From NCBI RefSeq assembly GCF_036226505.1, contig NZ_CP108484.1:6076001-6140000 (forward strand): a stretch of DNA of 64,000 nucleotides, written 5' to 3'. The notes beneath the pieces were generated by a model that had not been told where the DNA came from, did not search any database, and was given only the letters and a program-made list of their open reading frames with translations. The DNA comes from Kitasatospora sp. NBC_01246 (GTDB taxonomy: Bacteria; Actinomycetota; Actinomycetes; Streptomycetales; Streptomycetaceae). The translations under genes were made by a program, and so were the position numbers. Shown here piece by piece: positions 46,835 through 54,033 of this stretch. The number at the start of each line of letters is the position of its first letter. The first letter of the stretch is position 1.

Positions 46835-48166
46835 TCAGGCGGTGCGGGACCGGCGGGCGACGGCGACGGCCAGGGCGACGCAGAGGACGGCGGCGAGGCC
46901 GACGAAGCCGCTGGTGGCCGGGAGCAGGCCGTAGCGCTGGACGAGGGCGCCGACGCCGACGATCGGCAGCGAGCTGCCGAGGTAGACGATGACCCAGAGG
47001 GAGCTGAGTTCGGAGCCCCGGCGTTCCGGGTTCATCGCGGCCACCGCGCCGGTGAACAGCGAGCGGAAGGCGACCCCCTGGCAGGAGCCGCCGAGGACGC
47101 TGCCGATGAAAAGCAGCGCCGGTGTGCCGGTGTACTGGGCGGTGACGACCAGGCCGAGGCCGGTCGCCAGACCGGTCATGCCGAGGGCGATGACCAGCCG
47201 GTCGGCAGTCGGCGGGACCAGCAGCTGGGCCACGGCGGAGGAGCCGAGCAGCAGCGCGGCCACCACGGCGCCGGTCAGCCGGGAGTCGGTGTGCAGCAGC
47301 TTGGCGGAGAAGGCCGGGGCCAGGCTGAGGTAGACGCCGAAGACCGCGTAGGAGATGAACCCGGCGGCCGAGGCCAGCAGGAACGCCCGGCGGCCGGTGG
47401 ACGGCAGGGCGAGGCGCTGCGGGCGCAGGTGCGCCGGGGTGGTGATGCGCGGCGGCGAGGCCGGCGGGCGGCTGCGGCCGGGCATCCGGGGGTGGACCAG
47501 GGCGAGCGGCACACAGAGCGCGAGCAGGGCGACGGCGTGCAGCAGGAAGGGCGTCATCAGCGGGTCGGAGCCGCCGGCCAGCAGGGCGCCGACCACCGGG
47601 CCGATCGCCACGCCGCCCGCCGAACAGGCCAGGGTGAGCTTGGCCGCCAGCGTGGGGTGGTCGGGCAGCAGGTCGCCGAGGGCGGCTCCGGCGGCGCCGG
47701 TGGACAGGCCCACCGCGACGCCCTGGACGGCGCGGCCGAGGGCGAGCTGCCAGAAGCTGCCCGAGGTGGCGAAGACGACGTCCCCGGCGGCGGCCAGGGC
47801 CACGGCGGGCAGGATCAGCGCGCGCCGGCCGAGGTGGTCGGACCAGTGGCCGACCGCGGCGAGCACCGGGACCAGCGCGAACACGTACACCGTGAAGAGG
47901 ATCGTGGTGTCGAGCGCGGTCAGCGAGAGCCGCTGCTGGAGCAGCGGGTAGATCGGCGTGGCCAGGTTGGCACCGATCAGCATGAGGAGGAGGGCGCCGG
48001 CGACGAGGCCGACGCGGACGCCGCGGAGCGCGTTCCATCGGCTGATCGCGGCGAGCTGGAGCTGGGCGCGCGGGGCGAGCTCCAGGGGAAGCAGGGCCTC
48101 CGACAGTCGGCGTCCGTCGAACTGCGCGGTGCGCAGGCCGGAGCCGGCAGGGGAGAGGTCCGCCAT
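46835..48166 (-). CDS. MFS transporter
   Basis: This 443-residue major facilitator protein has twelve hydrophobic segments after a 50-residue cytoplasmic N-terminus. The loop 2-3 signature is VGHWSDHLGRRALILPAVA near residue 105, and loop 4-5 holds LGRAVQGVAVGLSTGAAGAALGDL. A Pro/Arg-rich central loop lies near residues 225-255 between the two halves. It resembles drug or sugar efflux carriers; the substrate is unknown. The ATG at 48166 has AGGAG upstream; longer in-frame starts lack homology. The divergent gene at 48534 is separated by 367 bp. Confidence 0.9.
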   Translation of the reverse strand: MADLSPAGSGLRTAQFDGRRLSEALLPLELAPRAQLQLAAISRWNALRGVRVGLVAGALLLMLIGANLATPIYPLLQQRLSLTALDTTILFTVYVFALVPVLAAVGHWSDHLGRRALILPAVALAAAGDVVFATSGSFWQLALGRAVQGVAVGLSTGAAGAALGDLLPDHPTLAAKLTLACSAGGVAIGPVVGALLAGGSDPLMTPFLLHAVALLALCVPLALVHPRMPGRSRPPASPPRITTPAHLRPQRLALPSTGRRAFLLASAAGFISYAVFGVYLSLAPAFSAKLLHTDSRLTGAVVAALLLGSSAVAQLLVPPTADRLVIALGMTGLATGLGLVVTAQYTGTPALLFIGSVLGGSCQGVAFRSLFTGAVAAMNPERRGSELSSLWVIVYLGSSLPIVGVGALVQRYGLLPATSGFVGLAAVLCVALAVAVARRSRTA

Positions 48167-48533
48167 GGCAGGGGTCTCCTGTGGCCGGGCACCACCAAGG
48201 TCGGCGGGGTGTGCCGGCGCGCCCGTCCGGTGGCGCTGTGGTGGTGGCCTCGGTGCGGGGACTTCCTGGTGGAGCGGGGTGAGCATGGGACCCTCCGTCC
48301 CGGAGCCGGGCGAGGAGGGTGGAGGGGCTTCATTGCCCGGTGGCCCGCGCGGGGTGTGCACGGTGCCGATTCGAAGGATAAGGGGTGGGCGCACGGTTGC
48401 GGCGCGCGCCCCTGGAGGCCGGGCATCGGGGGTGCCCGGCCTATACGCTGAGGTAGTGGACCGGCACAGGGAGCTGATCCACTGCGGCCGGAACGGATCG
48501 GCCGACCGCTGGCTGTAGGGAGAACGCGCGACA
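48167..48533. other. Divergent intergenic region between the MFS gene and the acidic-protein gene
   Basis: 367 bp without a supported gene. It contains the MFS ribosome site and a plus-strand promoter palindrome at 48417-48449. Confidence 0.6.
48417..48449 (+). promoter_or_regulatory. Palindrome on the promoter of the acidic-protein gene
   Basis: GGCCGGGCA (48417-48425) and TGCCCGGCC (48433-48441) are perfect inverted arms 7 nt apart. They lie over the -35 position of TACGCT (48444-48449), about 85 nt before the gene start. Confidence 0.45.
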
Positions 48534-50204
48534 ATGGCCGGACGACGTCGTAAGAACGCTGGGGCTCCGTCGGCGGGTGCGCCGGACGAGGGGGCGGTCG
48601 GCGCTGTGCTGCCCGCCGACCTGGAGCTGCAGGACCTCTATGGGGCGTTCGCCGCGCACGGGCTGGACGACGAAGACCTGGACGACGCCGCCGTGCTGGT
48701 GCCGCCGGTGCGGCTGCCGGCCGAGTCCGAGCTGGCCGACCAGGCGAAGGCCGTGCCGATGTTCGGGTACGCGCTGAAGCTGGCCCGCTGGACGGCCCCG
48801 CACCGGGAGGTGGACGAGTTCGGCGACCTCACCGGTCCGGACCGGGCGCCCGCCGCCCGGCTGCTCGGCCTCGCGCCCGAGCAGGGGGAGGCGCCGGAGG
48901 AGGCCGTGGTCGAGGCGATGCGGGCCTGGTCGCTGGCCTGCGACCTGGACCTCATCGAGATCGGCACCACCGCCGCCGGTGAGCACGTGGCCATTCCCGG
49001 GCCGGACCTGGAGCCGGCCGAGCGGGGGGACGCGGAGACCGTCCTGGAACTCTGGCTGACCGCCGCCGGGATCGTCCGGGAGCTGGCCGTGGAGGCCGAC
49101 TCGCTGCCGGAGGAGGAGGCCGCCGAGGAGGCGGCCGAGCGCGCCGGGGCCGTGGGGGAGCCGGAGCCGGAGTCGGAGGATGACGACGACGAGGAGCGGC
49201 TGGCGCGGGTCGAGGAGGCCCGGGAGGAGGCCGCCGAGCTGCTCGACGAGGCGCTCCAGGTGCTCTACGAGACGACCGCCTTCGCCGACCCGGGCACCGA
49301 GACCGTGCCGCTGGGCGTGCTGGCCGCGCTGCTGGTCGTCCCGGAGGGCGAGGAGCCGAGCGAGGAGCTGCTCGGCGACATCACCGATGTGATGGTCGCG
49401 CTGGACCCGATGCTGAACGACCTCGCCGAACTCGGCGTGCTGGACTACCGCCCGATCGACCCGGAGCTGTTCGACGAGGAGGAGGGGCCGGAGCCCCTCG
49501 GCGGCGGGGTCGGCGACGAGCCGCTGGACGAGGAGGAGTCGGCCCGCTTCGGCCTGGTCCGGCTCACCCCGCTCGGCCAGTACGGCATCCGGCAGTGGCT
49601 GCTGGAGGACGGCTACGACGCGCCGCTGGTCGGCGAGCTGGCCCAGGGGGATGCCGCCGAGCTGCTGCGCGGAATCTGCGAGGCCGCCAACGTGCTGCCC
49701 GAGGAGGAGCTGCAGGTCTGGGTGACCGACCGGGAGCCGGTGGACGCGGCCCGCGAGCTGCTCGCGGCGTCGCGCGGCAACGACGCGTACGCCCCGATGC
49801 GCCGGATGCTCAGCCGGCTGGCGCTGGGCATGATCGGCCGGCCCGCCGAGCCCGCCGTCCGGGAGGTGCTGGACGACCCGGAGCTGGGCGGGGCCGCGCG
49901 GGCCTGGCTGGTGGATCTCGGCGCCACCGATGTGCCCGCGCCGGAGCGGGGGATGGCGCTGTGGACGGTGATCGACACCTTCGCCGCCCAGCTGCTCGAC
50001 ACCGGCGGCGACGCCGAACTGCTTCGCGAGCTGATCGCCGACCTGCCGGTGACCGGCAACCCGGCGAGCTACTTCGGCGAGCTCTGGCGGGTCGACCACC
50101 CCTACACGGCGGACGTGCTGGAGGCGGTCGGCGAGCTGCACCTCGACCGGACGGTGGCCAAGGAGGCCCGCAAGGCGGCCTTCAAGGCGCGTTCGAAGAG
50201 CTGA
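48534..50204 (+). CDS. Large acidic actinobacterial protein of unknown function
   Basis: This 556-residue soluble protein is very acidic (Glu and Asp clusters near residues 185-230 and 315-345). It has a basic N-terminus (MAGRRRKNAG), a central EERLARVEEAREEAAELLDEALQVLYE helix and a C-terminal helical-repeat-like part (ANVLPEEELQVWVTDREPVDAARELLAASRG, RRMLSRLALGMIGRPAEPAVREVL). The segment GLVRLTPLGQYGIRQWL resembles a winged-helix wing. No signal, membrane segment or catalytic motif is recognised. The ATG follows GGGAGAACG. The HEAT-like tail could support protein-protein contacts; this is speculative. Confidence 0.85.
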   Translation: MAGRRRKNAGAPSAGAPDEGAVGAVLPADLELQDLYGAFAAHGLDDEDLDDAAVLVPPVRLPAESELADQAKAVPMFGYALKLARWTAPHREVDEFGDLTGPDRAPAARLLGLAPEQGEAPEEAVVEAMRAWSLACDLDLIEIGTTAAGEHVAIPGPDLEPAERGDAETVLELWLTAAGIVRELAVEADSLPEEEAAEEAAERAGAVGEPEPESEDDDDEERLARVEEAREEAAELLDEALQVLYETTAFADPGTETVPLGVLAALLVVPEGEEPSEELLGDITDVMVALDPMLNDLAELGVLDYRPIDPELFDEEEGPEPLGGGVGDEPLDEEESARFGLVRLTPLGQYGIRQWLLEDGYDAPLVGELAQGDAAELLRGICEAANVLPEEELQVWVTDREPVDAARELLAASRGNDAYAPMRRMLSRLALGMIGRPAEPAVREVLDDPELGGAARAWLVDLGATDVPAPERGMALWTVIDTFAAQLLDTGGDAELLRELIADLPVTGNPASYFGELWRVDHPYTADVLEAVGELHLDRTVAKEARKAAFKARSKS

Positions 50205-50256
50205 GGGCCCAGGGGGCGTGCGGGGCCGGGCCGGCCGGGGCGGGACGCCCGGCCGG

Positions 50257-50700
50257 TCACGGCAGGTCCAGTGAGCCCTCCGCGGTGAACGGGAAGAACG
50301 GGTTGTGGGCCAGCTCCCACAGGTGGCCGTCCGGGTCCTCGAAGTAGCCCGAGTAACCGCCCCAGCTGGTCGCGGTCGGGGGCTTGACCACCGTGGCGCC
50401 CGCCTCGACGGCCGTCCGCAGGGCGGCGTCCACGCGCTCGGTCGACTCCAGGTTCACCGCGAGGGTGACGCCCCGGAACGACGGCTCGCCGAGGGCGGGG
50501 ACCCCGGCGTCGGCGGCCAGCTCGTCGGTCGGGAAGAGGCCGAGCACCGAGTCGGCGGTGCGGAACCAGACGATCTCCGGGCTGGAGACCGACGAACGGC
50601 GCCACCCGAGGTCCTCGTAGAACCGGGCGCTGCGGTCGAGATCGGTCACCCCGAGGGTGACGATGCTGATGCGGGCGGGAAAGTCCTGGGTTGCTGTCAT
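50257..50700 (-). CDS. VOC-family (glyoxalase/bleomycin-resistance fold) protein with a DNA-damage promoter
   Basis: This 147-residue vicinal-oxygen-chelate protein is a single two-module unit. It has ISIVTLGVTDLDRSARFYEDLGWRRS near residue 10 and YSGYFEDPDGHLWELAHNPFFP near residue 118, whose Glu is a typical metal ligand. The substrate is unknown: it could be a glyoxalase-like enzyme, a dioxygenase relative or a drug-binding protein. The ATG is 7 nt after a -10 box belonging to an exact TTGTCAGTG-N8-TANNNT motif, so it is predicted to be leaderless and induced by DNA damage. It converges with the acidic-protein gene; a GC-rich hairpin lies between. Confidence 0.9.
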   Translation of the reverse strand: MTATQDFPARISIVTLGVTDLDRSARFYEDLGWRRSSVSSPEIVWFRTADSVLGLFPTDELAADAGVPALGEPSFRGVTLAVNLESTERVDAALRTAVEAGATVVKPPTATSWGGYSGYFEDPDGHLWELAHNPFFPFTAEGSLDLP

Positions 50701-50707
50701 GCCCGAC

Positions 50708-50730
50708 AGCGTAGGAAGCGGCACTGACAA
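50708..50730 (-). promoter_or_regulatory. DNA-damage (RecA-NDp/PafBC-type) promoter of the VOC gene
   Basis: On the minus strand, TTGTCAGTG (50730-50722), 8 nt, then TACGCT (50713-50708), 7 nt before the ATG at 50700. This is an exact match to the damage-promoter pattern also seen at uvrB. Confidence 0.8.
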
Positions 50731-50854
50731 ACGCGCGTCCTGACACGACGGCGCGGGTGGCGATCCGTCCGGCGGGGCAAAGGAGCTGATGACCCGGCAG
50801 GTCGGGCCACGTATCGTGTCCCGCAGGCGGTGTGCGGGCGGCGAGGACACGGGG

Positions 50855-52069
50855 GTGCGGCGCGGGATGACGCGGGAGAGCGGTGGCAGGCAGGACGGTC
50901 TCCGGGGGGACGGCGCGCGGTGGATGGACCCGCGCGGACGGGAGGACCGCTTCACCGACCAGGAGGAGTTCTCCCGCCGCACCCTGGCCGCGGCCGGCTT
51001 CCCGGTGTACGGCGTCGTGCGCGGCGCCGACCCGGGCGGCGACGCGCTGACCGCGTTCGAGACCTGTGACGGCCGGCTGTCCTGGGTCGAGGTCTGCTCC
51101 GGCGACTGGACCTCCGCCGACGGCCCGTACGTCACCGTGCGCACCTACCGTCCCGGGGCCGACCGGCCGGGCGCGCTGCCCGAGCTGGAGGACGTGGTCG
51201 AGGACGAGCGCGACCGGGTCTACGAGCAGCTCGGCGTCGACGAGGGCGACTGCCCCGGCCGGGTCCGGGCGCTGCGCGAGTGGATCACCGTGGACGGCGA
51301 GCCGTGCGCGGTGGAGGTCCACGAGGACCTGCGCGACCCCTGGGACCGGCCGGACGCCCCGCTGCCCGGCCTCGGCGCCACCCCCGGTGCCGGCCCGGTC
51401 TGGGCGGGCCGGTTCCGGGTGGACGGGCTGACCGTCACGGTCTGCGGGCGCGGCGTGGTGCCGGGCAGCCTCGAACTGGCCCCGATCGAGGACGTCGAGC
51501 GGCATCTGCGCGGCCGGACGGCGCTGCTGCGCGGCCTCGCCGCCCGCCGGGCCCGGTACGTCCCGGTCGAGGAGCGCGAACTCCCGCCGACGGTGGGGCT
51601 GGAGGCGCACCGGGCGGTGATCGAGCACGGCATCGCCGAGTCCGCGGCGATCGAGGCGCAGGTCCGGGCCGGGCGCACGCCGCGGCTGCCGCGCGGGCTG
51701 CGCGGCGAGACCGGCGCGCTGCGCTGGGAGGCCGCGGTCCGCCAGCAGATGCGGCTGGGCTCGGAGAGCCGGGAGGAGGCGGTCGCAGCGGTCACCGCGA
51801 TGGTCAACCACCTCAACCGGCTGTCCCGGCAGACCCAGTGGGTGGTCGGCACGGTGGAGGGGGTGGCCGCGGTCGAGGAGGTCATCCGCTACACGGTCTT
51901 CGCCAGCGAGGTGGCGAGCCTGCCCGCGCAGCGTGCCTGGGAGCAGCTCTGGCGGGACCGGGCGGAGGGTGCCGGCGCGGCGGGCGACGGCTGGGAGGAG
52001 GAGCGGATCGGCGAGCAGCTCTGGCTCGCGGCCTGGGAGCAGTGGCGAGCGGCCCGCGCGGGGCGGTGA
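50855..52069 (+). CDS. Actinobacterial protein of unknown function
   Basis: A protein of about 404 residues with no recognised domain. It is rich in Arg and acidic residues and has no signal or membrane segment. Recognisable stretches are GRLSWVEVCSGDWTSADGPYVTVRTYRPG near residue 70, RFRVDGLTVTVCGRGVVPGSLELAPIEDVERHL near residue 185 and a helical C-terminal part (EEAVAAVTAMVNHLNRLSRQTQWVVGTVEGVAAVEEVIRYTVFASEVASLPAQRAWEQLW). The start is uncertain. GTG 50855 has GAGGA 7 nt upstream and is preferred; ATG 50789, ATG 50867 and ATG 50924 are also in frame. The divergent VOC gene starts 155 bp away. Confidence 0.75.
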   Translation: MRRGMTRESGGRQDGLRGDGARWMDPRGREDRFTDQEEFSRRTLAAAGFPVYGVVRGADPGGDALTAFETCDGRLSWVEVCSGDWTSADGPYVTVRTYRPGADRPGALPELEDVVEDERDRVYEQLGVDEGDCPGRVRALREWITVDGEPCAVEVHEDLRDPWDRPDAPLPGLGATPGAGPVWAGRFRVDGLTVTVCGRGVVPGSLELAPIEDVERHLRGRTALLRGLAARRARYVPVEERELPPTVGLEAHRAVIEHGIAESAAIEAQVRAGRTPRLPRGLRGETGALRWEAAVRQQMRLGSESREEAVAAVTAMVNHLNRLSRQTQWVVGTVEGVAAVEEVIRYTVFASEVASLPAQRAWEQLWRDRAEGAGAAGDGWEEERIGEQLWLAAWEQWRAARAGR

Positions 52070-52136
52070 GCGCCGCCGACGGACCGCCGCGCCCGGGTGC
52101 CGCTCCGCTCCGCGGCTGTCCTCCGGCTCCGTTTCC

Positions 52137-52206
52137 GCGGCTGTTCGATGGCGCTGTTCGGTGGGCGCTGTTCCGTGGCACTGTTCCGCGGTTCTGTTCT
52201 GCGGCG
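52137..52206 (+). repeat. Five-copy degenerate 13/14-bp tandem repeat
   Basis: CTGTTC recurs at 52141, 52154, 52168, 52181 and 52194 (steps 13, 14, 13, 13), flanked by GGC and GTGG-like bases. Earlier sequence at 52113-52135 carries a weaker copy. Confidence 0.7.
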
Positions 52207-52291
52207 CGGCCGTGACCTGCGGTGCACGGGGCAAAGAACGGGTCATGGATTCGAATAAGGTCGGCAAATGAACACCCTGACGCGGTGTCCG

Positions 52292-52309
52292 CTTCACCGG
52301 GCGTTCATC
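52292..52309 (+). promoter_or_regulatory. PHO-box-like PhoP site upstream of phoX
   Basis: CTTCACC (52292-52298) and GTTCATC (52303-52309) are spaced exactly 11 bp, the direct-repeat unit of Streptomyces PhoP sites (consensus core GTTCACC). Each half deviates at one position. Confidence 0.5.
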
Positions 52310-52412
52310 ACACCGGCGGAGTCTGCAGGCGTCGACGAGCTACCTCGACACCTCGCACGCCACGTACCGGGCTCCGCTCCGGTCGGCGCCCCACCTCTCA
52401 GGAGTGACTCAC

Positions 52413-53894
52413 ATGTCGCTGTCCCGTCGGGACTTCGTCAACCGTTCCACCCTCGTCGGGGCCGGCGTGCTGATCGCCGGTAGCGCCGAGGCGCTGGCCA
52501 GCGCCCCGGGCGCGATCGCCGCCCCGGTCGGCGGCGAGGTGCGGGACGCCGCGACCGCCGACGCCGAGCGTGCCGCGGTCGGCTACGGCGCGCTGGTCAA
52601 GGACCCGGAGAACCTGCTCGCGCTGCCCAAGGGCTTCAGCTACAAGGTGGTGAACCGCGCGGGCGTCACCAAGCTGCGCACCGGCGAGTTCACGCCCAGC
52701 AACCACGACGGCACCTCCGCCTTCGAGGACGAGCGCGGCGGCAACCTGCTGGTCGTCAACCACGAGCTGAGCGGCGCCCGCTCCGGCTGGGCGTACCCGG
52801 TGCCGCTGACCGAGGGCCACGTCTACGACCCGGGCGCGGCCGGCGGCTGCACCATCGTGCACGCCAAGCGCAACGGCACGGTCGAGCAGTGGGTCGGCAT
52901 CGCCGGCACCTCCACCAACTGCGCCGGTGGCGTGAGCCCGTGGGGCACCTGGCTGTCCGGCGAGGAGACCGAGGACAAGGCCGGCAAGAACGGCTTCACC
53001 AAGGACCACGGCTACATCTTCGAGGTCGACCCGTTCGACGACGAGTACAACCTCGACCCCAAGCCCGTGAAGGCCTTCGGCCGTTACGCGCACGAGGCCG
53101 TCGTGGTGGACCCGAAGCGCGGCCACGTCTACCTGACCGAGGACGCCTCGAACCCCAACGGGCTGCTGTTCCGCTGGACCCCGCCGGCCGGCTTCAAGCA
53201 CGGCCGCTACCAGCTGCGCAAGCTCGCCGACGACGCCGGCACGCTGGAGGCCTTCAAGGTCTTCGACGCGCAGGGCAAGTTCATCGACGACCTGTCGCGC
53301 GCCACCAAGGTCGGCACCACCTACGGCGTGGACTGGGTCAAGGTCCAGGACCGCGACGCCAGGACCGTCTCCGTCCGCAAGCAGTTCAAGGACGGCGAGG
53401 TCACCCGCGCCCGCAAGCTGGAGGGCATGTGGTGGGGTGACGGCGGCTTCTACTTCGTCTCCAGCTTCGCCCGCTCGGAGAGCCCGCTCCAGCACGACGG
53501 CCAGGTCTGGTTCTTCAACCCCGTCCGCCGCACCATCACCCTGAAGGTGCTGCTCGGCGTCAACACCGACGTCTGGGGCGACCACGACAACTTCGACGGC
53601 CCGGACAACATCACCGTCTCGCCGTACGGCGGCATCGTGATCGCCGAGGACGGCGAGGGCGTCTCGCACCTGTTCGGTGCCACCGAGGACGGGCTGACCT
53701 ACCCGATCGCCCGCAACGAGCTCAACATCGGCTCCGCCGAGAAGCCGGAGTTCAGCGAGTTCACCGGCGTCACCTTCTCGGACGACGGCAAGACGCTGTT
53801 CGCCAACATCCAGACCCCGGGCATCCAGCTGGCCATCACCGGCCCGTGGCACCGCCTGAACGAGCACAAGCGCGGTCAGGGCTACGGCGCCTGA
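52413..53894 (+). CDS. PhoX-family (DUF839) secreted phosphatase
   Basis: This 493-residue exported protein belongs to the PhoX/DUF839 beta-propeller phosphatases, which use calcium and iron and release phosphate from organic esters outside the cell. The Tat signal MSLSRRDFVNRSTLVGAGVLIAG ends near residue 38. Family segments are GFSYKVVNRAGVTK, GGNLLVVNHELSGAR, SPWGTWLSGEETED, GRYAHEAVVVDPKRGHVYLTED and GPDNITVSPYGGIVIAEDGEGVSHLFG. The ATG at 52413 has AGGAG 8 nt upstream; an in-frame GTG 9 nt earlier is less likely. A PHO-box-like site upstream suggests induction by phosphate starvation. Confidence 0.93.
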   Translation: MSLSRRDFVNRSTLVGAGVLIAGSAEALASAPGAIAAPVGGEVRDAATADAERAAVGYGALVKDPENLLALPKGFSYKVVNRAGVTKLRTGEFTPSNHDGTSAFEDERGGNLLVVNHELSGARSGWAYPVPLTEGHVYDPGAAGGCTIVHAKRNGTVEQWVGIAGTSTNCAGGVSPWGTWLSGEETEDKAGKNGFTKDHGYIFEVDPFDDEYNLDPKPVKAFGRYAHEAVVVDPKRGHVYLTEDASNPNGLLFRWTPPAGFKHGRYQLRKLADDAGTLEAFKVFDAQGKFIDDLSRATKVGTTYGVDWVKVQDRDARTVSVRKQFKDGEVTRARKLEGMWWGDGGFYFVSSFARSESPLQHDGQVWFFNPVRRTITLKVLLGVNTDVWGDHDNFDGPDNITVSPYGGIVIAEDGEGVSHLFGATEDGLTYPIARNELNIGSAEKPEFSEFTGVTFSDDGKTLFANIQTPGIQLAITGPWHRLNEHKRGQGYGA

Positions 53895-53904
53895 TCAGGC
53901 TGAG

Positions 53905-53940
53905 GCCGGGAGGGGCCCGCTCCGGCGGGCCCCTCCCGGC
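53905..53940. terminator. Terminator after phoX
   Basis: A perfect 16-bp stem, GCCGGGAGGGGCCCGC with its complement, a TCCG loop and TTT after the stem. Confidence 0.9.
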
Positions 53941-54012
53941 TTTCCCGGTCCGGCTTCCCGATCGTGCTTTCCCGGTCCGGCTTCCCGATCGTGCTTTCCC
54001 GGTCCGGCTTTC
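53940..54012. repeat. 27-bp direct repeat, about 2.7 copies
   Basis: A unit beginning CTTTCCCGGTCCGG occupies 53940-53966 and 53967-53993 identically, followed by a truncated copy from 53994. It lies between the phoX terminator and the 3' end of the PucR gene. Confidence 0.9.
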
Positions 54013-54033
54013 CCGAGCCCCCGGACGCGGGCG

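Larger units (their letters stand above)
52070..52412 (+). other. 343-bp region upstream of phoX
   Basis: It contains five tandem CTGTTC-centred repeats (52137-52206), a TAAGGT box followed 6 nt later by a small ATG frame (52268-52483) and a PHO-box-like pair (52292-52309). No other gene is supported. Confidence 0.6.

Noticed and set aside
50205..50256. Hairpin between the acidic-protein and VOC genes as a terminator
   Set aside because: Several overlapping CCGG-rich pairings are possible and none is clean enough to place with confidence.
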